From Cololabis saira (Eukaryota; Chordata; Actinopteri; Beloniformes; Belonidae), in contig NC_084587.1 in assembly GCF_033807715.1 (NCBI RefSeq), positions 15,791,517 to 15,855,516 of the forward strand: 64,000 nt of DNA. The letters are read 5' to 3'. Shown here one piece after another: positions 29,836-42,900 of this stretch (position 1 is its first letter; each line of letters begins with the position of its first letter). The notes below the pieces were generated by a model. It had not been told where the DNA came from. It saw only the letters and a program-made list of their open reading frames with translations, and ran no database searches. The position numbers and the translations under genes were made by a program.

Positions 29836-30754
29836 CTGGGGCCTCATTTATAAAAGAGTGCGTAGGATTCATACTAAAAAGTGTACAAGCTGAAAATGTC
29901 TGATTTATAAAACCGTGTGCACGCACATCTGCACGCAATGTTCCCTTTATAAATCCCAGTCCACCTGGAAGGTTGCGCATGTGAATTCGCCTCATATCCC
30001 GCCCTCTACATGCCCACTTTATGCCATGAATGGTCAATGCAAAGTACTTGATGACTGTATTTGCATATAAATGAGCCTGCTGAGCATGCGCAGCGCTTGC
30101 CTGCAGCCTGTTTCTGCTGTGCGTCTGGATGACTGAGTCATGTGTCGAGCCAGGCCACCGTGCCACTAAATTTCACGGAGACCGAGATCGAGATGTTGTG
30201 GATGAGGTGGAGGCCAGGAAAACGACATTATTTGGTGATCATAGTAGTGGCATCACTAACAAAAAGAAAGCGAGTGAGTGGCAGCACGTCGTTGCTGCGC
30301 TGTAAACGCTGTGAGTGCCACGGACAGATCTGTGGCAGAAATAAAAAAGAAGTGGTGCGATCTGAAGGTGGAGGCCAAGAGGAGAGTGGCCCGGCACTTA
30401 TTTGTTCTGTCCTCAGTCACTCTACAGTTGGAATGGGTGGGTGACGAGGAGGTTCCCGGCACGGCGTGTCCTGGCACCACGGCTGCAGCACCAGCAGCAC
30501 CAGCAGCACCAGAGCGTCCCAAGCGCATGGCGCACCTGGAATAGGCCGTGTCCTGACTGACGCTGTGCTTCAAACACAGAGGGACACGATCAGCGCTATC
30601 AACGACGTGAAAAATGAACTGCAACAAAAGCGTGCAGTGATGAACACCATGGCTCAATTAAAGAACATGTGAAGAAAATATAACATACTTGTCTTCTTAC
30701 AAATCTTTCAAGTCCTGTTTTGTGCGCACGCAAGCTTTATGAATGAGGCCCCTG
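29836..30754 (+). mobile_element. Harbinger-type transposon, non-autonomous, with 3-bp CTG duplication
   Basis: Termini GGGCCTCATTTATAAA (29839) and TTTATGAATGAGGCCC (to 30751). CTG is present at both ends (29836-29838, 30752-30754). The reconstructed empty site AATCATCTGGTCTGTA resembles the Harbinger target consensus with central CWG that I recall from zebrafish work. It carries only the Myb-like accessory gene, in broken form; there is no DDE transposase. Confidence 0.75.
30160..30672 (+). pseudogene. Harbinger Myb/SANT-like accessory protein, frameshifted
   Basis: In shifting frames it reads NFTETEIEML, VDEVEARKTTLFGDHSSGIT, NKKKASEWQHVVAA, then VNAVSATDRSVAEIKKKWCD and LKVEAKRR, an almost complete trihelix/SANT-like DNA-binding domain. 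A Pro/Ala linker and an ALNOQ-free C-terminal helix with AINDVKNELQQKRAVMNT follow, ending at TGA 30670-30672. At least three frameshifts break it. In intact elements this protein escorts the transposase to DNA. Confidence 0.65.
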
Positions 30755-31244
30755 GTCTGTATTTGTTTTATATGGATTTACTAAACGCAAACTATAGCAT
30801 TACATCACAGTCTGACAAAATATGTAAAATAAGAAAAAGAAATCTATTAATTCCCTTATTTCATAAATAAAACCAATAGATTTATATAATTTCTGTATAA
30901 TATATATCCTGTATGCAGCTTCCACTGGAGATTATGCAATACTACGCTATTTAGCCTAATTCCAGTGGTCCAAACGCCAGCATAACACAGTAATGAATTT
31001 TGTTTTTATTTTTATTTAGCGAAACCCCATTTAAGATCACAATGTTCCCGGGGATTTTACAGGAGTTAGTTCACAAATATGTGTGAACTAACTCATGAAT
31101 AAAGTTAAAAAATAACCCAGCGTGACTATATCGCACAATTCAACAACTGGGTAATTCACAGTGCTTTACAAGGACATAAGAACATACACAAAAGCATGAT
31201 TTAAAGTTTAAATATTTTTTTTTAAATTATAATAATAAGATAAA

Positions 31245-31295
31245 AAAATAAAATAAAATAAAATAAAACAAAATAAAATAAAATAAAATAAAACA
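31245..31295. repeat. (AAAAT)n simple repeat
   Basis: About ten AAAAT units with one AAAAC variant. Confidence 0.95.
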
Positions 31296-31424
31296 TAATA
31301 GAATTTACAGGACTCAAACCTGACGAACTCCAACCCAAAAAGAATTTACAAGATTTAAAATGATAAAGTTTTGAAACTCAATTTTAAAAGTACCGGTTTA
31401 GAAAAGAGTTGAAAAGCAATAATT

Positions 31425-31615
31425 AAAGACAAACACCAACGTGTCCTTGGGCAAGACACTGAACCCCCAGTTGGTCCCGGCTGTCAGGCCAGCGCCGTTG
31501 CATGGCACCTCTGCCAACAACCGGTGTGTGAATGTGTGAATGTGTGAATGTCTGCAAGGGTGAAGCACTTTACAAAAAGCGCTATACAAGTGTAAGCCAT
31601 TCACCATTTAAAAAG
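31425..31615. mobile_element. teleost interspersed repeat 'TTGGGCAAGACACTGAACCC'
   Basis: It holds TTGGGCAAGACACTGAACCC, three GTGTGAAT units and GAAGCACTTTACAAAAAGCG next to CTATACAAGT, a very common teleost MITE/SINE-like repeat. Class is uncertain. Confidence 0.6.
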
Positions 31616-33454
31616 AATTAACAAATGAGATGCAAGAAATAAAGATTGCATTATGGTGGATTACTGAAATACAGCAGTAAATAAAAAAGTTTTTCAACAT
31701 CGATTTAAAGCAGCTGTGCATTTCAGTAGCCCTACATTAGATTATATTACTTAATTCTTTAATTCAGCACTTACATGTTGATGTTGACCCCAGAAACGAA
31801 TCCACCAAAAGAGCCACAACAAAATCTTTATCTGCTGTCAGAGAAGATGTCTAGACGATCCACGTTTGATACCATCGGATACGCAGTGTATCGCCTCTGC
31901 AGGAAAACCGTTAAAACAAGTAGCTGAAAAGGTGTGTTTAATGAACCGAATTCCTTTTTCAGGTTGCTCCTTACGTTACCTGCTACAGCAGGAAAAACAG
32001 CTTGTGTACAGGTAGAATAAATAAATAAACAGTTAGGGGGAAGTTTAGTTCACTGGAAGCCTCAGAGACAGTGAGATCTCAGATGCCAAGTCAGATTTCC
32101 TGGGGAGTGCAGGTCTTCAAAAGCACTCAGGTGAAGTGAAACGTAACCAAAATATAATCAGGAGCATCTGTTACAGCTAAATGCTATGACATTTCTTCAT
32201 GCTTAACTTGAACTAGGAGGACATTCCAGTTCTATGGAAAACATACCGACCTGTTTCATTGTGTAAAAAAATAAAACCCTCAATAACATGGAAGCAAATC
32301 TCTACAGATCTGGATAAAGGATTCAACATAACGTATTTGTAGTCCGGGAACATCTGAGTTCATAGCAATATGACAATACAGCAACATGACATAACATCAG
32401 AGAAACCTTTGAATAGAAAACATGGATGGGGCCTGTGAGAAAGTAATAATCCCCTCCTCACCCAAGCATCAGGGTGTTATTGGGTGTTATAAACTCTATC
32501 CCTGACCGGATAATGGTTTTAAGGTAAATTTGGGGAAATAACAAAGGGGGAAACTTAATAGACAGGGTATATGTTGGAAATGTTATATTTTGTTTTCCAG
32601 TTATATTCTTGTGGCGGTCTGATAATTGGCTCATGTTAATTTTTTTTTTTTTTGATTGGTTGATTGATTGAATTGTTTATTTCGAACACATAAAAAAATA
32701 TAAGATTTTAAAACAAATTCAAAACATACAGAAAAAAAAAAGCAACAACAACAAAAACGTAATACAAACAGGGGAAAAAAAAACAGTGTCCGAAAAGGAG
32801 CAGGTAGAAGTAAAACTTATTAATTTATTTAGTTTGTTTGAAATCTCCCTTTTGTGTTGGTTTGTCCTGGCTGAAGCATTTTAAGGTTGGCACTATTTAA
32901 GGGTGCCTGGACTCCAGTCTGGAGGGAGATGAGGGTCGGTCTGTCGGCCTGCTGGAGGGAACATCAGCAGTGCTGAAAGTACAGTACTAACCTGTTTTTG
33001 TTTTTTGGTTTGGTTTACTTTTCCATCCTCAGTTTGGAGCATTTGTGCATTTGTGGACTGTCTGGTTTTCAATAAAATAACTTTTCTTTCAGTTAAAACT
33101 GTCAAACTGCCACTTACAACTCCTCCGAACTATCACATCCTAAAATGGAGTGACCACTCGGCCGCTCACGGGACTTACAACTACAGAATATCCAGGAGCA
33201 GAGAAGCTCCTTCACATGTCCATGATTACACCACCTGATGTTTACCAGGTTTGCAGCTGAAGCTGCTTGTAACCTCCATCTTTCTTTATGAAAGCTGTGT
33301 AGGGGAGTGATGGAGTCAAAATGTGTTCATGAAACACGTTTTAGTGAAACACATGGTACATTCTCCAAGTCAAATCAGAGCAGAAATGATTTAAACTTCT
33401 TCCTCCAATTTTCTTTTTCCTCCTGAATTTAAGATCTAATTAGATTACTTAGCA
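31616..33454. other. intergenic stretch, mostly unrecognised
   Basis: Apart from the antisense LINE end at 32672, nothing is recognised. Frames are short and without family matches. Confidence 0.5.
32672..32830 (-). mobile_element. LINE 3' end, antisense
   Basis: TTGTTTATTTCGAACACA, an A-rich middle and GTGTCCGAAAAGGAGCAGGT are the reverse of a common L2-like 3' end. Confidence 0.55.
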
Positions 33455-34445
33455 ACAGGTCAGTAGCTTGACTGGGTATTAAAAAGGCATTTCAGAAAGG
33501 CAGAGCCTCTCGGTTCACCAAACAAACTCCATCAAAACATGGTTGAACAACTTCAGTTCAATGTTCCTCAACATAAAATCGCAAAGAGTTTGAAGAACCC
33601 ACTGCCTACAGTGTATGATAAAAAGGTTTAGAGAATCAGGAGGAATCTCCATGCTCGAGGGACAAGGCGGTCAAATCTGGATGGCGGGGATCTTTGGGTC
33701 GTCAGACACCACTTCATTAAACACAGGCATGATTCCCTCCTGGGAATCACTGCATGGGCTCAGGAACGCCTCCAGAGATCACTATCAATCAACACAGTTC
33801 ACCGTGCAATCCACTGATGCAGTTTATGGCTCTATCATGCAAACAAAAAGCCATGTGTGAATGCAATCCAGAAACTCCATCATCTTTTCTGGGCCAAAGC
33901 TCATTTAAAATGGTCCTAGGCAAACTGGAAAACTGTTCTGTGGTCAGATTAATCAAAATTTGAAATTCTTTTTGGAAACCATGGACACCGTGTCCTGCGG
34001 ACCACAGGTACATAGATGTTTCAGAGCTACATATCCTCCCATCCGGACCACATCCACTTCAGGTAAGACCATGCTGAACCACACACTGCATCTATTACAA
34101 AAGTATGTCTTAGTAGAAAAAGAGGAGTCCATGTGTTGAACCTTTTACTAATTGAAAACAAGGTGAATCATGGGGTGAGAAAAACAACTAAGAAGATTCA
34201 GGTTGATGAGATTGAATTCAATATCAGACGAGAATCACGGAGGACATTCCTCTCACAAAACTCCAGCACATGGTCTCCTCAGTTCTGGAGCATTTACGGA
34301 CTGTTGCGAAAAGAAAACAGGATACTACACAGACGGACGTTACTTCGTTGCAACATTATGTTTTAGGATATGCTGGTATCGGCAAATTAACAATTACGTA
34401 ATGTTTGGCCAAGGTGTTCTGTTTACACCCCAAAAAATATAATCT
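33455..34445 (+). pseudogene. Tc1-like transposase pseudogene
   Basis: The nucleotide layout follows Tc1-like elements: CTTGACTGGGTATTAAAAAGG in the 5' part, AATGTTCCTCAACATAAAAT in the paired helix-turn-helix region, TGGGCTCAGGAACGCCTCCA, TTTCTGGGCCAAAGCTCATT and TTTTTGGAAACCATGGAC in the catalytic core, and CTCAGTTCTGGAGC near the C terminus. Stops and frameshifts break it and the middle catalytic part is deleted (near 34060). Termini were not identified. Confidence 0.75.
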
Positions 34446-37400
34446 TTAAAATTTGAATCTATTTTGTTCAGAAATAAGAGTAACAAACAGTATAAAATAA
34501 AATGAGTAATGCTATGTGTTTTGATTTCTCATCAAAAGTATTTTTTACATAAATGTGGCCCATCAATCATTTACTAAAAGATGATGGAAAGAGTTACATC
34601 ATGGGATATACTTGTGCTGCTGTGGCAGTGACAGGTCTCCACAGAGAGACGGTATGAATAGATTTATCCGCCCAGTGAGAGTTGAATAGAAGTACGCACA
34701 CATTTGTGCAGGGTGTGGTCCGTGCACAGTACAATAATGTTCAGGCACAAAAAAAAAAAGATAAACCCTAATTACAACTGCAATCGTACCTGCGTCGATG
34801 GGCGATACCGCTCCAGAATTATATGTTGCTGTGCCTCTTATTCATGGACTTGTCATGTTTGACAGGTTTCACACACATAAAGAATAGTCTATTTGTTCCT
34901 TTGCAGAGTCGCTGTTTATTCAACACTGAGAAAGGAAGCAAACCTACAATATATCTATGCTTTTCAGTCTCTTGATTCCAAAATAATTACCAGTTTAAAG
35001 AAGACCATGCAATTCAAGTTTTAAAGACGCTGCAAACAGTAAACGATAATGTATCTGTGTTTGTATTGAGACCTAGTGAAGCCAACTGTAGGCGTAAAAA
35101 TTAATTGATGTGTCAAGATTTGACAAATAATCAGTTTTGGAAAAGTTCTTTCTTTTTCTTGTTTACGTTTTTTTCTTTTTGCTTTTTCTCTAGAAAAGGA
35201 TGAAAAATAACAGAACAAAGACAAAGCCGACAAATAGAATGGAATTGTACTCCCCTAACTGTTCAGTTTTTTACCAAGTTTTGTCTTCTGCTGCATGTCT
35301 TGATCGTGATGTGACCCATGCCTTCTTCTCAGTTAATTTGGCACACCTCAAACTAAACAAATATGTGTTCTTGTCTGTACTTGTACTTGTTCCCATGGAT
35401 TGGTGAGATAGCAGAAAATCACACCCGGAGTTCTGTCAAAGTCCATATCCAGCCATGAATGGTCAAAATCTACAACAGTGGCCATGTTCTGCCCATTTGA
35501 TCAAAGTTGCATGTAGTGAAGACTTGTGTAGATTTTGAATTGTGAAATATCCAAGAACGCATTTTGCATCAAATAGCAGAGATGATGGCAGCAGAGGAAG
35601 CTCACAACTGGAAGTTACAACTTTGAAATGTATTTTCATGTGACCGTATAAGCCTTCTTACTACAAATTTGTGGTTAATTTAAGAAAAACAGAACTTATT
35701 TGAAATATTTTCAGAAAATGTGTGGGTGTGTTAGCTGAGCTACATGTAAGTCATCATTGAAGATGCTGCCGTTGCAAAAGCAGAAAGACCAAGACGTTCT
35801 CGCTATCTGAAATATGTTCTCCTGAGTCAAACCTGCCAAGAGTGAACAAACAATTATAGAAGTCAAAGTATTGTGCATTTGTAAGAGAAAAATGGGCAAT
35901 GATTCATGTCATTTAGAGCTTAATTGGATTATTTCAGCCAGGTCATGACAAGAAACTCTGACTTGGTAGCAGTTAAAGCCTAGTTCTGGTCAATACATAA
36001 CACAAAAAGTCCTATCTTAAACCAGACATGGCATGCAGTTCTGTGTTTTTTGGCTTTATCTTTAATGTTGCAACAATTAATTATTACCATAAAAGTCATC
36101 ATAAACAATGCAAAAGTACCTGGTGTATCCAAGTCTGGCAAACATTACAGCGTGAGAGTTTGTTCTGGGATTTCAACTATGTTAAAAGGTAAGGATTGCT
36201 TTGATTGGTCAGATTCTAACATAGACTAAAGGGCCACTCAGTGTTCAACCTCTAGCTGTACATCATGATGTCCTTGGCCCAGCCAATGGGAAACAGAATC
36301 ACTGGTCTAGAAAGACTTCTTCTGCTTCTGATTTGCACAAACTGTTTTTATGTTTTTGTTTACAAAATGTTTTAGAAGAAATCAGTATTTGGTTCTGAGG
36401 ATGCAACAGCTTTGACAGCATTTAATGCTGTTAATGTTGCTGTTAATTTTTATTATTGTAGTTGTTCTCGCTGACTTTCATAGTCTGAATACACCTTAAA
36501 AAGGTACAGCTGGATTTCTGGACTTATTGTTGTTCAAAAGGTTAAAAAGTGTTTGTTGCATGTCTATTTGTAGCTCTAGTCCGCACAACTCCCGTTGCTC
36601 TCAGGAGTTGTAGGAGTTCATACCTCTTACAGAAAGCTTGCAGAAATTCAGCCAATCAGCGGACACTTCAGTAAAAACAACTTGGAATTTGAGTTATTGA
36701 TCATGCTTCTTTTCATGTTTTAGAGTGTATAGAAACTGTCTGGAGGTACGATGGGTGTGACACTGCAAAAAAAAAAAAAAAGTGCCTATAAGAGAAAACT
36801 GACTGAAAAATGACCATCTGATGTCCTTTTTAACAGAGCGCACGGGTGACTGAAAAACAAAACTTCTGCTTTTTGCTGCTTCACATATTCCTGAGCTAAA
36901 GTCAAAGTGTAAGAATTCAGCATGGAGTTGTGCACACCCTGAAACATTTTCAACTTCCACAATTACTCTGCTGTTTGGGCTACATGTGTCTTTCACCCTG
37001 TTTCTTTCCACTCCTCCCTCTCTCTCTCTCTCTCTGTCTGTCGCTCTCTCTCTCTCAAGCGTGAACACACAAACATGCATAAATGCACTCAGACAAACCT
37101 GTTATCAGTCAAATGCCAACTCCACCCCTGGGTTGCACTGATGCTTTTGCTTTGCATATAAGCTCTGGAATGTTTTCCAGGATGTGTGCTGTCATGTAAC
37201 ACTCTACGAACTGATGCTGTGGCCAAAAAGTTTCTCTTTTGGTTTTTTTTATGGCTTGCGTAGGCTATGTAAATGTACTGGCATGTAGAAAACGGTTTAA
37301 CCTTTAAGTGAGTCAAGTTTCAAACAAGCCCAATCGGGGTGTGTATATATTCAAATTTTCTTGTGAAGACGAGACACCCATTGCTCCAGATTTAAATATT

Positions 37401-38156
37401 GTCTTTTGTTTCTCACAGATGTTTCTGACAGATGTGCTCAGAATTGTGAAACATAATGACCTCAGGGTTATTAGTTACTGGTGCATTGCTAGTATGCCAT
37501 TATTCCTACATGACACCTTGTGCAGGTTTGGTTCCACTTCTCGGGAACTGCTCCTGGTTCTATGGCTCAATTGCCAAAATATTAGAGTTTGCCAAAGCAA
37601 AGCATAGCCGGTGTAATCTGCTGGTGGGCAGAGATGTGGACAGGGCCAGACTCGTAGATACGCTCATGGAGGCAAATGAGAAAAAAAAAACCAGCCGTAT
37701 CCGAACCATTTTCATGTGGGTGGAGTTTCTTTGGCGGGAAAAACCTATGAGAATGAGATGGACGAATTGTATAATATATAAGTGTATATATAAGTGAGGC
37801 GCGGAAAAGATAGATCACTGCTTTGTGACAGGTCTGTATGCAAATTCCGTCAGATTGACACTCGTAACCGAGTCAGACAGAGGTTTATTAGACAGCAGGG
37901 ACTTAAAATACAAGAAAGAAGCACAGAAGGCAAAAGCACTGGAAAGCTAGCATGACTAAGATGATCTGACACTGGAAGAGGGGAGACGCTGAGCAGCAGT
38001 AATCAAAAACAGATATGCAGCTGATGCAGATAAGCAATCAGAAAAAAATCAATGTAAAGAGAAGGATCCACTGGAAGAGGTGCCTTTTGTTCTAACGGCT
38101 TCGAGGGCAACCACACTGGCAATCCTATTGTTGCACAGCATCCATCGGTGGTGACG
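34446..38156. other. intergenic stretch without recognised gene
   Basis: No exon, RNA gene or repeat family could be named; there is a short CT run at 37010-37060. Low-repeat content makes it a place to look for conserved non-coding elements. Confidence 0.45.
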
Positions 38157-38332
38157 AAGTCTCGTCCTTGAGGGCCGCCGCTATGTTTTCATATGATTCA
38201 TCACACCTGATTCAGATGAATGAGTCATTAACAGACTTGGTGTTGGTGACAAGGTGATGATGATCCATTCAGTTGTTTTGCAGCAGGGAAAACATCTCAA
38301 ATATGTGGCGCAGCAGTCCACGAGGACTAGAA
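38157..38332. mobile_element. hAT MITE related to the 24.5 kb copy
   Basis: CTCGTCCTTGAGGGCCG at the left and TCCACGAGGACTAG at the right, with GGGAAAACATCTCAAATATG inside, match the 24544-24765 family. The termini are decayed. Confidence 0.55.
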
Positions 38333-38629
38333 ACAGCAAACATCGGTATACGGTAAGTGCATGGATGTCGCACTAATAAAGTGGCAGAAAACCGAGCAGG
38401 GCAACATCTTGTACTATGTGTGGTCGGACACTTGTTTGATATGTTTTTAGTCAAAAAGGTTGTGGTCTATATGGCAATGAAGATGAGACAGAATTTGATT
38501 TAATGTTTTTTTTTTTTTTTTTATTTATTTACAAATGATGAAAAGTTGACTCTTGGTCCATTTTGAGAAAAAGTCTTCCATTTTTAATTTTATTATTATT
38601 TTAAAATGTTAATTATAGATATTTTTTGG

Positions 38630-38715
38630 TCTTTGATGCTGCCTCTTGGCCAGGTTGTCATTACAAATGAGAATTTGGTTCTCAATTGACTCACCTGGTT
38701 AAATAAAGATTTAAT
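38630..38715 (+). mobile_element. LINE 3' tail
   Basis: GCCAGGTTGTCATTACAAAT and CACCTGGTTAAATAAAG form a known teleost LINE 3' end. Confidence 0.6.
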
Positions 38716-39034
38716 ATCGTAAAAAATAAATCATAAATACAGTTTTAAATAGGAATGTACCCATCTGGTAGGTCGACTTTTATTCTTTCCACAGGGGAAA
38801 TTCATTTCTCACAGCAGCACGACACAGAACCGAAAAAAAACAGACGAATAATAAATAAATTACATAAAAAACATAGAAAGACTGTACTCTGCTTGCTGGA
38901 TAAAAAAAACATTAAAAAACACTCAGTAAAAAAAGGAATATAAAAACAGTAAAAGTGCAGTGGTTTTAAGTGCTTTTTTTTGTAGTAATGTCTTGCGACT
39001 ACTGTCACTAGATAATGATAGCAGCAACAACAAC

Positions 39035-39320
39035 AGTAAAAACTAAATGGAACTGTTAAAAAGTTTGACTGCCATTGGGATAAAAGACTTGTGGCTCTGT
39101 CTTGCACTGGGGTGTTTCAGTCTGCCACTGCGGGAGCTTATCAGGGCGCTCACCGTCACATGGGCTGGGAGGAGTTGTCCATTATGTCAGTTTCTGCAAC
39201 ATTCTCCTCTCACCCACCTGCTGTACAGAATCGAGAGGGCCTGCCAGGACAGAACTAGCTTTTTTGCTCAGTTTATTCTTTTTTTGATGTCCCTTTCTGA
39301 GCTCCCCCCTCTCCTACACA
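39035..39320 (+). repeat. interspersed repeat, LINE-like
   Basis: The segment with GCCATTGGGATAAAAGACTT, TCCATTATGTCAGTTTCTGC and CAGAACTAGCTTTTTTGC resembles an old teleost LINE-derived repeat. Class is not certain; there is no intact frame. Confidence 0.4.
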
Positions 39321-40916
39321 CAACAGAATAAAAAAACAACTGATTCAACAATACTATCATAAAAGGTGTTTTTAAAAGAGGTCTACAGACTCCAAACGAC
39401 CTCAGTCTCCTTAGCAGGTGTAGCCGACTTTGTCCCTTTTTGTATACCGTCCATGCAAGAACGCTGTGCAATAAACGGTGTTGGAGTGTATTCACAAAAA
39501 TCCTCCATTTGGATTCCAGCCAGCATGAGGACAAAAAGAAAATGGAAATAGCAGGGCGTGGAAAAAGGAAGCAAAACTTATAAAGTTTGCCAATGACATC
39601 ACACAAATATGTCAACTTTGTGTACTGCTGGAAATAGTTAGTTGCAAAACTAGAATTACCACCTTGTGCCTGATTTCCTCCAACATCCAGTAATCAACCC
39701 TCTGTCCCTCTTTTCCTGAGTCGAAAAGCTGACTAATGGTCAAAAAATACTTTAGCAACGGTGAATCAACATGTTGACTGTACTATGCCACTGGTTTGTG
39801 GTTTTGAGTTTGTTTACATCTTTAATGAATTTGTCACAATTAAACAGTAAATTCCTTACTTATCTCTAACTTTAGTGTCATGGCCTTGGATTTTTTAATC
39901 TTGGGTATTGTCTTGATCCCCTTGTTTTAAGTTTTAGACTAAATTTACTTGTTCTATCCCTTCTTTGTGTCTTGCTTGTCTGTTTTAATTCTTGTTTTAT
40001 TTTTCTTGTATGTAATAGCTATTTTACTTCTACTTCTTTACTTAATAAAAAGAATTGGACAAACCTTTTGTTTTCACCTGCACATCTTTTGAAGATTTGG
40101 TTGGAAGCCCAACATTTTAAACTCTACCCAAATCCAGTTCATCCTAAAATGTGCAAATAGGCCAAAATAACAATCCTTGATGTAGGTTGGAACATGCCCA
40201 CCTTACCTACATTACCACAAGCCAACTATTTTAGCTACACTAAGCTCATGCCAACCTCTAAAACGAATTAATGTTACCTCACGTTCATTCTGATCGAATC
40301 TGTCCATGGATCTTTGTCCCAGATCGTGCTGCCAAAGGATGGTGTGAAATGAAGAGTCCTTTGTTCTGATGGGAACCAGAGTCACTCTGTAGTCTTGTGG
40401 CCTAGTGGTTAACATGGTGCAGTGCAGTGGGCTACCTGTGGGCTACCTGTGAGCCAGTCATCCTTCCAAGAGGTAGAGTTAATTTCTCCTGTTAGCGCTA
40501 ACGGTTCCCAAACCAGCGTCGATGGTAGCTGCTTCCTGCTACGTAGCTAAATTCACCTCTGCACCCTTCCAGACCAGCATAGAGCAGGTCAATGGGGGTC
40601 AGTTGGTACCAAAAACAGCACAACAAAATGAGTTATCTTTAATATGAGAACGATTATGCTGCTAAGTCCAGTTCAGTGAAGTGATACCGTGTGAAACCGT
40701 GCAATGCAGTTGTCACTCAAACGTCACCACTAATTATGCATTCATTTGCAGTTGTAAATCATTTTAACTGATTTACAGCTGCATAAAATGAGTTACATAA
40801 AGTTACATAAAATATTCACCCCCTTGAGCAGTTGTCATGAACATGAAATCTAACTGCTGAAAGCAAAGCTATTTATTTCCTTATAGGTTGTAAAGTTGAA
40901 CATTTTAACACACCTC

Positions 40917-40918
<2 letters not shown>

Positions 40919-40968
<50 letters not shown>
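40919..40968. repeat. (GT)n microsatellite
   Basis: 25 GT units. Confidence 0.97.
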
Positions 40969-40970
<2 letters not shown>

Positions 40971-40995
40971 ATATATTATATATATAGGCTATAGT

Positions 40996-41400
40996 TAGGG
41001 ATGGGAATCGAAAACCGGTTCTTGTTGAGAACTGGTTCCAAGTGTTTCAATTCCTTGGAATCGTTTGCCTTTTTTGCAAACGATTCCCTTATCAATTCCA
41101 GTTGGCACGAATTACGTCACCACACACGTCACGCAACATGCGCATTCGCGCCCAGCAGGAAAACACGGCGACAAAGCGGCATAAACGCTCGAAAGTTTGG
41201 TTACATTTTACCAAAAAGGATGACAACAGGGCGACTTGCCATACTTGCAATGTGGACATTTCAACAAAGGGAGGAAACACTAGCAACATGCAAAAGCATT
41301 GGCATACACAGCATGCAATAACTTTTAATGAATGTCGCGTGTTTGATCTGTTTCGAGTCTCGAATGAGCCTACTTGTACATTATTTTTCTTTTTCTATTA
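40996..41400 (+). mobile_element. hAT transposon 5' part with BED-type zinc finger
   Basis: The start TAGGGATGGGAATCGAAAAC is a hAT-like terminus. The frame around 41190-41316 reads KVWLHFTKKDDNRATCHTCN then VDISTKGGNTSNMQKHWHTQ followed by H, a BED finger (C-x2-C, H-x4-H) as in hAT transposases. The catalytic domain is absent and the right end is not seen. Confidence 0.7.
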
Positions 41401-41832
41401 ATGTTCTCCAGTACTCCTGCCTCTCATCTCCTGCATTTGGGTAATCTCTCCTTCCTCCACCATTCTGTTACAAATTAGTTGGAGATATAATGTTTACAAG
41501 AATCAAACTGACAGAAATCTTGAAAGCATAATGCTAACCGCTGCTGCTGCAGCTGAGCTAAATAAAAGTAATTGCTTTACGCGGATATATCTCTGTAAAT
41601 TATTATCGGTACTAACATCATTGTTTTCTGTGATCAATCAACCCCCCGCCCCGATCAGTAACTTCATCCACATAAAAGAAACGTCATGAGTGTGCAGACA
41701 TCTGTGCAAATGTCTTTGTGTGTGTTATGTGCTGATAACTGAGGCATGACTTATTTTTAACCCTTTTGCACATGATTTATTTCATATTTATATATTTCTT
41801 AACTTCTAACATGTTAAATTATGTTAATGTTA

Positions 41833-42075
41833 TCCATTCACCATCTATACCTTCATATTTCTATTTAGTGTCACGAGGTTCTGCTGAGGCTATCCCACCC
41901 TGGACAAGTTTCCAGCCCATTGTGGGTTTGCATAAAGACAAACAACCACACACGCTCACTCTTATCAGTAATTAACCTACAATACATGTTTCTGGATGTC
42001 GGGGGAAGCTGAAGTACGCGGACAACATCTAAACTCTGCAGTTGCTGCTGTGATGTTACAGCGCCGACCATCAAG
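41833..42075 (+). repeat. teleost interspersed repeat 'CCATTCACCATC'
   Basis: CCATTCACCATCTATACC, GGCTATCCCACCCTGGACAA, AAAGACAAACAACCACACAC and GGGGGAAGCTGAAGTACGCG are ordered as in a very common fish repeat. Diverged. Confidence 0.65.
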
Positions 42076-42856
42076 CCGCAGCTCTGCACCCTTCAATGTT
42101 CCGTTCTTCATATTTTTGAGGAAGTAACTGGTGCAATGCAATGCTTGCAAAAATTAGTGGTGACATATCGCAACTGCAACCCCCCCAGCCCATTAAAGTT
42201 AATTTTCCTTACATAATCATACACCAGAGAAAAAAAATGAACTGCTAAGATTTGTTCATTATAGATTCAATTATAATAAATGCAAAAAAAAAAGTCCTTC
42301 AGATGACTTTTTTGAGTTTGGGAAAATTCTTTAAGGGGGAAAAGTGACCCCCCCCCCAATGAAACCAAGGACAAACTAAAAGACCGCTTTGTAATAGCTC
42401 TCCATTTTTGTGACCTCTGTGAATGTAAAGGTTAAATTAACAATGATAGTCTTTTTTTTTTTTTCTTAAGAAAAAGAAAACAATGATTCATTCTCCTTGC
42501 ATAAACCCATATCATCTTCCAACCCTGTAGTATAAATTAATCCCGAGGGATGATAACTTGTTTTAATTTCCTTCAACAATACTTCTTCATGAAATTTAGT
42601 TAAAGAGACTCCCAGCCTGCAAATATTTGCAGCTTGTGAGTTGTGTATCTGCAGATCAGTCTGTGTGTATTTGTGTGCACATTGGTGAAAGAGTGTGCGT
42701 TTTGGGTGGGGGCCGCATGAATCGTCTCCCCACCCTGAAGGGAGTAGTGCTTCCTCTCCAGGGTTCAGAAATAACCAACAGCTTTATTGTTCAAGAAAAC
42801 CTGGCCGCTGTCTCTGCCTGTCACTTGCCCTCTCTATATCGCTATCTCGCTCGCTC

Positions 42857-42900
42857 ACACACACACACACACACACATAAACGCACACACACACTCGCAC
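42857..42900. repeat. (CA)n microsatellite
   Basis: Interrupted CA units, about 20 in all. Confidence 0.85.
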
